A stretch of DNA of 64,000 nt from Panax quinquefolius (GCA_020205615.1 JAINUW010000600.1:1-64000); one strand, 5' to 3'; counted from the first letter of the stretch, positions 45,913 to 58,317 are shown. Numbers and translations: made by a program. The notes: a model not told the origin generated them from the letters alone.

Positions 45913-47773
45913 TGTTAGGTTTGTAATATTTAAGAACGCAATCAAATTGCAAAAATTAGCGGAAACGTGTAAAAAATCAGAGTTTAAAATTTTACAAACC
46001 ATATACCTGGATCACCCTTTATGCACAATTATTAATTAAACAAAAAAGATAAAGAATAAAATCATACCCTTGAAGATCGAAGCTTCCTAAAGTACAAGTT
46101 CACCTCCGATCCTTTTCGCGTTCAACTTGAATCCCAGGGTTTGGTTCCTTCCTTTGATTAACGTTAGCCACCCAAGTGTTTGGCCTCTAGAGGTGATCCA
46201 CCAAGGAAGAAAAAGATTCAAGAAGATGGGTGGTTGGCTAAACCCTAGTTTTTCTATCTACATAGAAAAGAGCGTACTCTCAAACCATTGGAATTATATA
46301 AGTATCTTTTGATATCGATATAAGACTCCTCTTATATAGATATCAAGTAACCCTATTAAAATAAGGTATTATTTAATTAAACTCTTTTAATTAAATGGGC
46401 TCCCTAATCTTATTATGGATAATTAATTAAACTCCTTTAACTAATTTTTCCTCCTAATCATATTAGGAATTAATGAGAGTACTTATATTAAATTAATTTC
46501 TAAACTCTTTTAGAAATTAAAATAATAATAATAATTGTAATATTATTAATAAGACTCCTCTTATTAATTTATATTTAATATTTCTAAAATATTAAATAAT
46601 AAATATTAAGCTATTTAATTTATTCTATCACCATAGATTAAATTAAATATACATAACATATTATTACAATTATGCCATTAACTTCTTAAATAATTATTCT
46701 TCCTTTTTTTATGGTGTGACCCTTTAGGTTCTCCATATTAAACCGGTTGTGAATAAATCAATTAGAACAATTCTAATCTTATTTAAATAAATAAATTAAA
46801 CAATTAATTTATTTAAATAAATAATATTTATTCTACAATAGGGATAAGCCTCTCCTTAGCGATCAGCGACTTTCCGGATAATATAGATTTCAACATTAAT
46901 CATAAAAGAACCTTTGAGTAAATAGTTCTGCAAATCACAATTCAATCCTTCCACCATCAATATCCCAATTAAATATAAGACATGAAATTACCGTCAAGTC
47001 TTATTTTATTTAATTATATGTATTTCGATCCTTAAATGCACAACTCTAAATAATGCAAATTAGAAACTCCTTTCTAATTTCATTCGCATACTGCCAAGGA
47101 CTCTTTGGGTTGTCATTTATCGAATCACATAGGACATTTCTCTTCTTTTAATAAGTGGTAGATTCTTTATTTATCATACATTATCTCCATGTACAACTTA
47201 TTATACCCAAGCATACCCTTTGATATACCCTAAGGGTCTTAAGGAATAAGTCAAAGTATAACTCATCATATACAAGATACTATGATGATCTCAAGTCCAA
47301 GGATCACTTAGACTACTATCACTCTCTGAGAATTCCTATCGACGGCAAGTAAAACTCCATTAGGTATTCCTTAGCGAGCCACGTTCGATTGAACTTATTC
47401 TCTAATAAGCACCTACATACTTGCTTTAGTGTCTCCACACAAATGATCATGAGATCAATCATCCTCATCTAATGAGCAAGCAACGTATGTACCAATCTAT
47501 CCGGATTCACTAATCCCAATTTAGTAATCCAATGATTGGGAACTATTTTAGTTTTAAGCTTTCTAAGAATTTAGATCTCATTAGAATGATCATCATCATT
47601 ATTCTAAAAGTATTGCTTAAAACTATGGGTTTATCACATATTATAAAACAGCATCATGTAGATAATTAAAAGCCTTTAATAAATTAATACTTTTTATTAA
47701 TAAATGAATAAGATTGTTACAAAGTATATGCTTTATCATCAAACATGATTGGCTTGTGTGCATACTACTTTCA
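45913..47773 (-). repeat. 5' LTR of E4b
   Basis: Uninterrupted 1861 bp LTR. It matches the other copy closely, with scattered small indels. Minus-strand TATA-like CTATATAAGA is at 46330-46339. Confidence 0.92.
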
Positions 47774-48980
47774 ATACACTCTTCATGAGCCACGAGGGAA
47801 CTACTAAAGTGAATGAAGTCAAGCTAAGTATGTTGATGCAAGAATATGAACTATTCAAATTAGAAAAAGATGAAACAATTAATGAAGCTCAAGGGAGATT
47901 TCTTACTCTAATGAACTCTCTAAGTATGTTGGGATGAAAATTTGATAAGAGGGAAATTAATAGAAAGATGCTAAGAGTCATGCCCAAATGGTTTGCACCG
48001 AAATTCACAACTCTCCAAGACTCACCAACAATTAGTACCATGGAAACTCTTACCTTGTTTGGAGAGCTTGAAGAATTTGAAAATCAACTCAGGAGGTACG
48101 ATGAAGAAGATAAGGCACCTAAGAAGAAGACCTTGGCTCTACAAGCTGAAAGCTACATAGAAGGCAATGATGAAGATTTAATGAAGAAATTGAAATGCTC
48201 TCAAGAAAACTCGAGAGACTACTTCAAAGAAAGAAACAAAGGAAGAATCAAGAAGGCATCTCAACTCCAATGAGCAAGTCCAAAATAGAACAAGATGAAG
48301 AAATTGGCCTATTATGTTTCATGGGACTAGAAGACGGTGATCAACTTGAGGTAATAAATTTTCATGAAAATTTTGAAATATCTATGCCTGATTATATTGC
48401 TTTACAAAATAAAAATCAAAGGCTTAAAAAGAAAACTGCTTATTTTAAGAACTGCGTAAATGAGCTAATGAATGAAGTTGAGTCACTTATTGAAGAAAGA
48501 AAAGAAAATGAATATCTTAAAAATGAAAATCAAATTTTAAAAGAAAAATTGAAAATGAGAGATGTTTGCATAGATGCTTTTAATGATGGAAAAATTATGA
48601 ATATGCAACATGATGATAATGTAATAAATGCAGAAATAGCATCTTTAAAAAATGATCTTGCTAAATTTGTGTAAGGAGAAGAGAACCTAAATGTTATGTT
48701 AGGGGCACAAAGGTCCAGTCTTGATAAACAAGGAATTGGGTATAATCCTATTAAAAATGTGGAAAATAGGACTAATAATAATATTAGAATGATTAATAGT
48801 AAATCAAGGCATAAACCACTTTATTGTTCACCATTTGTTTCTTGTAAAAAATGTGGTTTTAAAGGTCATTTTGATTCTAATTGTAATAAAATTAGAATAA
48901 AACAAATTTGGGTAAAGAAAAGTGATTCATATGCTACTAACCCAAAAGGACCCAAGAAGATTAGGGTACCAAAAAGATAG
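47774..48980 (+). pseudogene. Gag of E4, part 2
   Basis: Resumes with the second ATACA copy and HEGTTKVNEVKLSMLMQEYE, then a stop at 47935, MLRVMPKWFAPKFTTLQ and LFGELEEFENQL. A frameshift near 48190 leads into a coiled-coil region (NKNQRLKKKTAYFKN to ASLKNDLAKFV, stop 48672). A third frame (48696-48980) carries the zinc knuckle CKKCGFKGHFDSNC and KQIWVKK, where SIRE gag normally joins pol. Pol does not follow. The gag is longer than usual because of the coiled coil, which SIRE-type gags can have. Confidence 0.82.
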
Positions 48981-50060
48981 AGACTATTTGTTTGTAGGTG
49001 TTTCAAGATCAAAAAGGAGATGGATGATTCTTTACTTTGAGAGAGTAAGTTACCTATAAATTGTTTGGCGGAATCTGTAAGTACCTCATGTTGTTTTTTT
49101 AAATAGAGTTTTAATTAGATATATTATTATAATAACTCTATGGATTTCGTATTACAAGGGTTAATAACATCATTTATTATGTCAAATGCTCCATATTTAA
49201 TACACATTATAATCTTGATAAAAGGTTGAGGAAGATGTTCGTATTTTATTTGATAATTTTGACCCTGATTTGTCAAAAGAAGAGGAGACTTTGCAGGAAA
49301 ATAGTTAAACGATCTGGAATTTGGAAATCAAATAGCTCAATCCAGACAGCCTAAGCCGTCTGCATCAGAAGGAAAAATAGATGTACCAAGAAAACATGCA
49401 AACACCTAAATCCAGACAGCACCCGTCTGTTTTTGAAGGCAAATCAGATGAATATTCTGATGTAAAATCTGATATTCCAGAAAGTTAATCAGATGAACAA
49501 ATGACCAATGGCAGTCTTCCAAGAACAACCATAACAGTGAAAAATTATCCTCCTAACCTGAGCTTTAAAGACCTCAACATTGGGATAATAAAAAGAAGTG
49601 CTATTGAAGAGATTTTTGATTCTGAAAATACAAAATCCAAATCTACATTAAGGAGCACAACTATCAAGCTTTCTATTGGTTACAAAATGTTGTTATATAG
49701 GTAACAAATCACAAAGGTACGATCGTATTGTTTACTTGTTATATGTGATTTTGTTATAAACTTGCTCCAATGATATTCTTTATCTTTGCACTTATTCTTT
49801 TAATGTTGGCAAATGGGGAGAGATAACTATTTAGCTAAATTGATATAAATTACTTTTTGTTGATGACAAAGGGGGAGAGATACTTGTGCTTAATGATTAA
49901 TATGATTAATATGTGGTTTCTTTTTGATAATGACAAAGGGGGAGATATATATATATATATGGCAATTTAGAATTTGTTTCCTTAATATGCATAAATTAAG
50001 GGGGAGCCATATACTTAGGGGGAGCATATTAATTAAATGGCATTATGTATTGTCATCATC
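48981..50060 (+). other. E4 3' region without pol, with repeated polypurine tracts
   Basis: No RT, integrase or clear envelope-like ORF. A short open frame at 49501-49704 has no recognisable motif. GGGGAG-type tracts occur near 49813, 49870, 49937, 49999, 50018 and 50066; several follow a GA(T/C)AA(A) sequence. Two CAGAC...GTCTG hairpins lie near 49347 and 49413. Confidence 0.65.
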
Positions 50061-50074
50061 AAAAAGGGGGAGAA
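50061..50074 (+). other. Polypurine tract of E4
   Basis: AAAAAGGGGGAGAA directly before the 3' LTR. Confidence 0.85.
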
Positions 50075-51351
50075 TGTTGGTTATATATTTTATGTTTTTA
50101 ATGATGACAATATTATTGGGTTTATGAATTTGATTTAAATTGTTTGGGCTGATTTAAATTTATTATATATATATATATTTTGGCCTAAGATTGGAATTAT
50201 GGCCCATTAGTATATTCCTTCTATATTTAAGTTTGCATGTTGCATGTTGCTGAAAAGATCTTTAATATAATTTAGAAATGATATGCAATTCAATTTGAAA
50301 AGTAAACTAAATAAGGTAACTGTTATTCAGTGATTAGCTAGTAACAAACTTTATAAAATATCTCCTTGTTCCTTTATTTAAGGTGTTTTGGTTTGACTTG
50401 AAAACATATCCTTGATTTACCAAATTTGTTGGACTCTTTAATTGCTAATATCATGGGGTATACAAAATTTGATATGAGTTTCCTATTCTATCTTATGTTT
50501 ATAATGGTTGGTTAATATTAGTAGCTAATATTATGGGATTTAAATCATCTGATTTCTTGCTAACAATTATTTTATAGCCGTTGGGTCTCTCTTTATATAT
50601 AGTCTTATCTCACGGCTAAGCTGGAAGGATATAAGAAGCTAATTCACGTTGCTATACAGAGAAGAATCTTATTGAGAGCTTTCATTGTTTATTTCCAGCT
50701 ATTCATTGTACTGTCTATAATTCTTTGTGGCTGGAAAATAAAAAGTCTATTATAATTTCTTCTATTATATTCAAATTTCCAAGCTTATATGGCTTGATCG
50801 ATCAAGTAGTGGATAGGTTCTGTTCAAAGAGAGCTTTCAAGGTTGCAGAGGTGCAAAGATCTCAGTGGTGAGAAAGGTTGCAGAGGTGCAAAGGGGGCAG
50901 AAGTGTCCATCAGTGGAAAGCTTCTTTGAAACAGGGAGTTCTTTTTATTGTATTTAATTGAATATTAATTTTAAAAAGAGTCTCCAATCCTAGTTGGGAT
51001 TGGACGTGGATTAGGCCACTAGATTAGAGGATAGGGGCTGAACCAGGTAAAAATCTTGGTGTGATTTTTACTTTTGTTTATCTCTTTAACTGTCATTCAC
51101 ATTCTGCATTTTTTTTGTTCTTTACGCTACTTGAAGTTATACTATTCAGACACTAAAGCAGACAGGTCTAGCTATCTGATAATATTAAACGAAGAACATA
51201 TGCTAAAGCCGACACTAAAGCAGACAGGTGTAGCTGTCTGAATTAAACCTGTAGCATAAAGTTACAAAAAGATTTCACCTTTTATCACTTTTAGCTTAAA
51301 TACCTATTCACCCCCCACCCCCCTCTAGGTGTGCACATACATAGAATTTCA
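50075..51351 (+). repeat. 3' LTR of E4 (SIRE-like)
   Basis: 1277 bp, TGTTGGTTATAT to GAATTTCA. TATA box near 50594-50602. CAGACAGGTCTAGCTATCTG (51159-51178) and CAGACAGGTGTAGCTGTCTG (51221-51240) form two hairpins. Confidence 0.93.
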
Positions 51352-51356
51352 CTAAG

Positions 51357-54014
51357 TGTCTTGAGTGTTAGATCAAAGGTTTAGAGCAAGAAAATGAGCA
51401 TATGTTTTCCTAGGGGTTAAACCCTTGTTTTTCTTCCACTAAATCTTGTGTAACTCAAGCTTTACAACTTGGATTTGTGATCCGTCAATAGGGGGTGCTA
51501 GATACATGAGTTATCTAGTAAACCCAAGTGGTAGAACATAAATCTAGCAAGTATTGAAGCCATGGGGGCTGTTTTCCCAAAATAGTCCACGTAGAGTATT
51601 AAGGTTTCAAAACCCTAAAAAGCTACTGTTTCCGTTTTTCTTAGGGCTATTTTGGACAGTTTCAAGTCTTTTAAAAATCTGGGAAAAATCACAGAGGTAC
51701 CTTAAGAAGTTATCTACGTGTAGGAAAAAGAACGGACACGTTTCGATTTATAGGTTGTGCGTAATGGCTATTTCCGTAAAGGACTCCTAAATATTAACAC
51801 CCGAATATCTCACAGTGTATACATGGGAAAAATTTGAAATTTTGACAGTAGGTTCTTATATGTTATGAGAATTTCAGAATATTCTGAGCAAAACTCGATT
51901 TATGAAAAATGAAGCAAGATCCGAGTGTTTTGGGCACTTTAAAATTAGTAAATCATTTTCTAAAATTCCAGAAACATTTGGGAATCATTGTTGGGTCATA
52001 TACTGTTCAAATCCAGAAAAGAAAAATTTTTGGAATCAGTTTGGTATTTTTCCTAAAAATGATGAAGTTATGAATAAAAGGAAATAAATAGTTAAATGAT
52101 GTCTTAAATAAGAAAAATATGATTTTAATGCTTGAATACTCCTAATATATAATATTATAACTATTTTAGGGCATTTTGTAATTTATAATAAGAAATATTA
52201 TTTATGACCTTTTATGGATATTAAATAAAAGGTTTTATAAATGGTGAACAATTAGAATAAATTATTTATTGATCTAATATATTATTAAAATGTTATTATG
52301 ATATTAATAATATTAGAATTTGATATTGTTAATTAAATAAAAATATTAAGATTAAAACTTCATTAAAATATTATTAAATGGTTAATAATATTTGATTTAA
52401 GCATTAACAAATGATTAAAGTATTATTAAATGATTAATAATATTAGATTAAAATATTAATCTTAGATTAAAATATTATTAAAAGATTAATAATATTAAAT
52501 TAAAGTATTATTGGATGATGAAAATATTATTAAGTAAATAATAATATTCGAGATTAAATAAAATGTTATTAAAATGTAATAACATTAGTAAAGGAATAAA
52601 ATATTATTAAATGATTAATAATATTAGTAAATGAATAAAATATTAGTAATCATTGGTAAATGAATAAAAGTATTATTAATTGATTAATGATACTAAAGCA
52701 TAAGTAAGATATTATTAAAATAATAATATTAATGTATGATTAAAATATTATTAAGAGGATTAATAATATTAGTAAAGTACTAAAATATTATTAAGATGTT
52801 AATAATATTAGTAAGCGAATAAAAGTATTATTAGTGAACTAATAATACTAAGAGGTGAATTAAATATTATCAAGATTAATAATATTAAGTGAATTAAAGG
52901 TATTTGTTATTTAATAGAAACATTATCGAGGCAGGATACTGTTTCTAAGTACTAATGTAATATATAAAATCTATGTTATCACATAGTCTAATGTTATGCT
53001 ATGGTTAATTGAAAGATTAACTATAGGTCTCTCAAAGGAAGATAATTAAACTGCCTAGTGGATAGGATTTAATTGTGTAGCCGTAACCTACAAACGAGGC
53101 AAGTTTTCTAACTCAGACTCGAGTTATTATTTTCAAAGCATGTTAGTGAATAATTATTGATGATTATTCACATCTATAATAATTATTGAAATTCTCACTT
53201 TGTGCAATTGAATTCATGTTCTATTATTAATTAATTGTGAATTAAAATTAAAGTTCTTTCATTCATAAACTGTTTATGAGATAGATCTATGCTAATTTTA
53301 TCAGCTAGATCAAGCATGTTTAAATTTGTTAAATCAAATGTGTTTTAAAAAGCTGTTCTTATTAAATTGATATGATAAGAACTCTTGACTGGGAAAAAGG
53401 ACGAATTTGATTAAGGCATGATATCGATGCTAGATTATTAAGTGTTTATGCATAAATCACGGGGTATGAAAGGCTGATCCCCTTGAATACCAAAACTTAT
53501 TAAGAGGTCCAGTTTAAATGACAAAGAACCTTGGCAAATGTTCATTGTTATTTCAAAACCACTCAGTACACGTTATTCAATTATTCGAATATTCAATTGT
53601 TGATTATTAATTCATGTTCCTTCATAATCTTAAACTATTGTTGAACATTGAAAGCAAAACTTCTTTATAGTCATGATATATCTCCCTTGTATATAAACTT
53701 GCTAAGCAAATTAGTTGCTTACCTTTGCTATATCATGACATTTATTTTCAGTTAAGCCTGAAGGATCCAATACGAAGGACAAAGGCAAGGGCAAGATCTA
53801 GGAATAGTTTAGAATGAATGTTAGTTGTTATTATCTGATGGATTTTCTTATGTAAACCGTTTGTAATATGAATGGTGTGTTTAAGTTAAGGTTAAGAAGA
53901 CCTTGGGACTATGTTACCAAACCTTATCCCGTAATAGTTATAGAATGCTTATGATGATGATAGATCGTGAGCACCGAATCTAAGGTTAGAGAACCTGGAT
54001 TTGGGGGCGTCACA
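51357..54014 (+). repeat. 3' LTR of E2, second part
   Basis: Continues the LTR after E4 and matches 3948-6641. It contains the palindrome array (52260-52910) and the conserved hairpin (53703-53721), and ends GGGGGCGTCACA. Together with 33132-34253 the LTR is about 3.78 kb. Confidence 0.9.
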
Positions 54015-54080
54015 ATGTTGGCTACCTACTGAAACCTCTAATACACAAAACCATTAACAGGATTAGTAGTTGTAGTAGCT

Positions 54081-54157
54081 CAAAGGTGACTGCTCGAACT
54101 GCTCTTCATTAATTTCTAGGTAACCCAGAAATGAAGAACTGCTCTGACAGTCACTTT
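54081..54157 (+). ncRNA. Imperfect hairpin of about 77 nt, MIRNA-like
   Basis: CAAAGGTGACTG at the left end pairs with CAGTCACTTTG at the right end. CTTCAT pairs with ATGAAG and TTCTAGG with CCCAGAA near a loop at about 54119-54124. The middle has small symmetrical mismatches. It has the size and shape of a plant microRNA or MITE foldback. I do not recognise a known microRNA in it. Confidence 0.3.
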
Positions 54158-54372
54158 GCATGTTTAGATCTTGTTGGTTTTATGTTGTTTGATCGTGTTG
54201 ATTGTTAGAGCTTGTAGTATTACACTATGTCCTTTGTCTTTCCCAGAAACACAATACACTGAGATTTAATCTTGGTCAAAGTTGCTAACTCGGTCACTGA
54301 CATGAATGTTCTGGGTTTGATGAAGAACATGAAGAACACCTATAGCGACGGTTCTGTCGCAATAGGCAGTCT
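54158..54372. other. Unassigned unique-looking segment
   Basis: No gene seen. A small GCGAC...GTCGC hairpin lies at 54343-54361. Confidence 0.4.
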
Positions 54373-55988
54373 TTAGTGACAATTTATTTCTAAAATTAAT
54401 TATTTTTATTAAATAAATAGAAAAATTAGTTTTTAATTATTAAAAATACTTAAAAAATTATTTTAAAGTCCTAAAATTGGTTTTTAATTATTTCAAGTAT
54501 ATTTCATAAATATTTAATATTTTGAAATATTAATGCTATTTAATTTATTTAATTATAATATTAAATAAATTATTTAAGAATGATTTTAATACATGAAAAA
54601 TAATTTAAAATTATATTATGGTATATGAAAATATTTTAAGTTATTTTTAATGACTTTTAATATTTTGTGATAAATTTCATTAATAAATTTATATTAATGA
54701 TAATTAAGTTATTTAATAAATATATTAAATAAATTATGAAAAATAGATTATTGATTTAAAAATCATATAAAAATGATTTAAAGATTTTAAAAATATTTGA
54801 AGTTATAAAATATAACTTTTGATATTTTGTCATGAAAAATATTAATTATTTACTATTAATGATATGAAAGTTATTTAATAATTAGATTAAATAAAATGAT
54901 TTTAATATTATAAAATCATTTTAAATGAAAATAAAGTGTTTAAAGATATTTTAAGTTATAAAATGTAACTTTTAATATTTATAGGATAATTTCATTAATA
55001 ATTTAATATTAATGATATTAATTTAAGATTATTGATATTAAATTTATTTAATAATAAATAGTTTTAAAAATAATTTTATTGATTTAAAAATTATTTAAAA
55101 GGATATAAATGAATTAAAATATTTTAAGTTATAATTAATGACTTTTAATGTTTTGATAGATAAAACATTAATATTTAAATATTAATAGTAATTATTCAAA
55201 AAATTATTTTAATTGTTTTAAAAATAATTTAAAGGTACTATTAGTACTTTAAAAATACTTTGAGTTATTATAAATAACTTTAATATTTTTGCAATGGTTT
55301 CATTAATGGTTTAATATTAATTAAATATTAATGATAATAGAATTAGTTACTATTTAAATCATTTAATTATTATTCCGGTGTTTGAAAATTCATGATAAAT
55401 TATAATAAATATTTAAAAATTATTATAAGTCATTTAAAAATAATATGACTGATACTTACAGATATTGAACTTCAGGTTAGAGTCTTAGACTCGATAATTG
55501 ACCGTTAAAGCCGTTGGTACACCGATATGTTTCAGAAATTGATCTGGACTTAGATATTTTGACTGTATTATTGTTTGTTTGTGATTAAATGACTGTTGAA
55601 TATGTGTGACAAGGTGATTAGGTTATGTGCTGACTGCAATAAGCAGTATTATGTGTTACGATATGTTATTCTAATCAGTAAAATGATCTTATTAATGATA
55701 GGTTTCGATATAAAAGATAAAACTATGTTGAGTATTGTAAGTAGTAGACCAGACAAGTATCCTACCTTTGCATTTTGTTTATGCAATGGACATGAGTAAG
55801 AAAGTTTCAGAATTATATTATTATTATGCTAGATTATTAATCCTATTGTTATATATAATATATATGATCATTGTTTATCAACATGATATTATATTATATA
55901 ATTCAGATATATATTTTGTTCGTTAATTTCTAAATATGGTTATATAAGTGTCCCCACTTGGATAATTATTGAATTTAAACACATGTTG

Positions 55989-56020
<32 letters not shown>

Positions 56021-56869
56021 CTATTGATCCCCTATATGTATACATTAAGTAAAAGCCGTCTAAGCTATTTGACCAACTAGACACATATTTAGAAATATCG
56101 TCGAATATGATAAAACCTTTTTGTATCCAATCAAATTATTTTGGTCCGGATTCTAGACTAAGTATGAACATCCCGATCAAGGGAAAACTTTTATACGCTC
56201 AAGGCGGACAGAGTGAATGATAATATCATTCTTGTATGTAGTATTGATCAATACAGGGCACATTGGGATGATCACCGTCGCGCTCGTAAGTTATGACGGT
56301 TGGAGGATGAAGTTCTGCTAAACCTATTCGAAAATTGAAAATAATGTTCATAGTATGTTAACTTAACCCTATTTATAGCCAATATGTAGTTTCAAAATTT
56401 TGGTATAGAATTGTTATGTTATTATTATCAGTTCAGTTTACTTCACAACTATTAATTCGTTGTAAAAGTGATGTACAAGGAAAACATTTCATTCATTCAG
56501 CTAATTATATTTATAATTGTTATTACTTGCTGGGCACCCAAATGCTCATTCTTGCTTTAAATTTAAATGTTTGCAGCTAAGCATTATCAACCTGAAGGTT
56601 CAGACGAGAATAAGTGAAAAGGAAAGCAAAGAGAATATGTTTAATGGTATCTTTTGTAATAGTTAAACTGTATTAAGACAATGATATGTATTATCTATCA
56701 TGTAAAGAATTTTAGTAAAGGTTGCATACTTGGGATTAGACTCTAATATATGTAAATTAAGTCTGGTTTTTATATTATTGTTATTATTATTAGTATTATT
56801 CCGCTCATAGAAATGGTATCGTGAAGTACTGAATTCGGGTTTCAAGTATCCAAAATTGGGGGCGTCACA
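54373..56869 (+). repeat. E6: LTR-like segment, 3' end clear, start unresolved
   Basis: Ends AAATTGGGGGCGTCACA, like the other Gypsy LTRs, with the conserved hairpin at 56531-56548 at the expected distance. No primer site follows the end, so it is a solo or 3' LTR. The left boundary is uncertain. I saw no clear TG start with a matching 5 bp flank of TCTGG. The interior (54600-55330) has five degenerate repeats of about 155 bp. A short ORF at 55596-55799 has no recognisable motif. Confidence 0.5.
54600..55330. repeat. Five ~155 bp degenerate AT-rich repeats in E6
   Basis: Each contains AAGTTAT...ATAACTT (an inverted pair), then TTTTAATATTT and TTTCATTAAT, near 54640, 54797, 54951, 55128 and 55260. 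Confidence 0.6.
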
Positions 56870-58317
56870 TCTGGGATCCGGGCATGGCACTGCAGCGCCA
56901 TGTTCATAGGCTTAGGTGGCACTGCGGCACCAGCCTTGAGCCTTTGAATTTTTTTTAAGTCTTTCAATTTTAATCCTTTCTGAGCTTGTAACTTAATCGT
57001 TATAAGTCAGAATTGGCTCGTTTAAAAGCCGTTATCTCATATATCTCGTATACTAAGATTTCATTAAGATAACTTATGTTTCTGAATCCGTTAACCTTAA
57101 CTTCACTATTTAAATTCCTTATTATGCGTTCGTTAAACGTTCGTGAACGTTCATAACTCGTTTCTTTGTTTTAAGTCAGAATTTGACCATTCTTGAGTCC
57201 ACAACTATTAAATGCAAAGTTCTATGATACACCATTGAAAACTAAGGTTTTTGAGTTAAATGACTACTTTTGACTTTCATTCAGAGAATTTTATGACTTT
57301 TTACTCCTTATGATACATGTTCCACCAATATTCTTGGATTAATTATACTAGCTTTCATTTCTCTCTCAATATTATTACTCTAAGGTGTTGGTGAATTTAA
57401 TCAAGCAACAAATGACCAACATAAACTTCCTATTTATAGATTTTAAAAGTGAGGGTACATTGGTCCCTTGTCCCACCTCCTTACTATTCCACATCCTTAC
57501 TATTCCTAACTTGCTAACAAAGCTACCTCCTTGTCCAAGTGGCCAGCTATGACTCACCATAGGGGGCCCACATGGGTTGCCCTATGGGTTTTTCTCACCC
57601 GATGACCCATCATTTCGATCCACGTGTTCGATTCTTGGTTCGGGCTTAGGTTTAATTAACTTTGGGCCTAACATTGGGCTTGAATTAATTATCTTTAGGC
57701 CTTACACATCTTTCACTTGGGCTTGCCAAATTCATAATAAAATCCTATTAGTCCATTACTATTGACTTAGGCTTTTAACGTATAATCCTCGTATTCTTCT
57801 TGTATACTAATTCGTATAACATTGCTCATATACGTTATGTTATCTTTCTTATATACTTGTACAATACCTCGTATTATACTCGTATTCATTACCACGTATA
57901 ATAACTTTCTTATTATACCACCCTCATTATTCAAATCTTCACTTTCCTTAATATACTCGAACTTAGTATGCGGGTGAAAAACTGTATTTGTCATAGTTGA
58001 ATTATTATTAGATAATCCATCCTTTATTATCATTCCATCATTACGTATTTTCTTGAAATTCAAAAATAATTCCCGAGCAGAAATAGATGAATAGTATTTT
58101 TTAGAGAATTTCTCGGAAAACTTTTATTTTCGTCTTGGAAAATCAAACACCTTAATTCTAGCAATTATCTAGAATACTACTACATTATTCCTCTTTTAGG
58201 TTATAGAATAACCTTCATCACGCTTACTCGTTATAAATAAAATACAATATAATTTTATTCATTATTTATTCAAATAAAATTATTTTACATTATAACCCAA
58301 TTTTCTCGGTTGTTATA
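56870..58317 (-). repeat. E7: minus-strand Gypsy LTR, 3' end missing
   Basis: In the minus sense it starts TATAACAACCGAG at 58317, like the E3 LTR start TGTAACGATCGAG with one change in the TG. A TATA box CTATAAATAGG lies at 57429-57439 on the minus strand. It abuts the Athila pol of E5 at 58318, so it was probably inserted in E5, but the other end was not found. The far part may be cut by E6. Confidence 0.5.
57429..57439 (-). promoter_or_regulatory. TATA box of E7
   Basis: CTATAAATAGG on the minus strand, a close match to the plant TATA consensus. It lies about 880 bp into the LTR from its start. Confidence 0.55.

Larger units (their letters stand above)
35905..47773 (-). mobile_element. 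E4b: Angela/Tork-like Copia element, decayed coding, minus strand
   Basis: LTRs 35905-40489 (with a solo LTR inside) and 45913-47773, perfect 5 bp target duplication ATACA (35900-35904 and 47774-47778), primer site at 45899-45912 and polypurine tract at 40490-40505, all in minus-strand order. Fragments of gag, protease, RT and RNase H can be read, all broken. The unspoiled LTR lengths are 1862 and 1861 bp. The lineage is by eye and uncertain. Confidence 0.9.
34254..51351 (+). mobile_element. E4: SIRE-like Copia element with gag but no pol
   Basis: LTRs at 34254-35523 and 50075-51351, perfect 5 bp target duplication CTAAG (34249-34253 and 51352-51356), tRNA-Met primer site, gag in two parts, and a polypurine tract repeated several times before the 3' LTR, a SIRE trait. 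No protease, integrase, RT or RNase H is found once the nested E4b is set aside. The LTRs look about 97% identical by eye. Confidence 0.92.
3369..54014 (+). mobile_element. E2: Tekay-like chromovirus, host of the nested insertions
   Basis: Its parts, in order: truncated 5' LTR (to 6641), tRNA primer site (6645-6657), coiled-coil ORF (6879-7449), gag (7939-8120 and 17252 to about 18190), protease, RT and RNase H (to 19929), integrase and chromodomain (31414 to about 33110), polypurine tract (to 33131), and a 3' LTR split into 33132-34253 and 51357-54014. Insertions E1, E3 and E4 account for the gaps, and the reading sense resumes on the far side of each. All coding parts contain stops or frameshifts. 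The chromodomain at the integrase C-terminus and the zinc-knuckle type place it with Tekay/Del chromoviruses (by eye). Confidence 0.85.

Noticed and set aside
54343..54361. Terminal inverted repeat of another DNA transposon (GCGAC...GTCGC)
   Set aside because: It is only a 5 bp stem with no partner end or target duplication found.
55596..55799. 67-codon ORF in E6
   Set aside because: No motif and no homologue recognised; likely chance.
57577..58063. Protein genes on either strand in E7
   Set aside because: Short frames without motifs inside an LTR promoter region with a TATA box on the minus strand.
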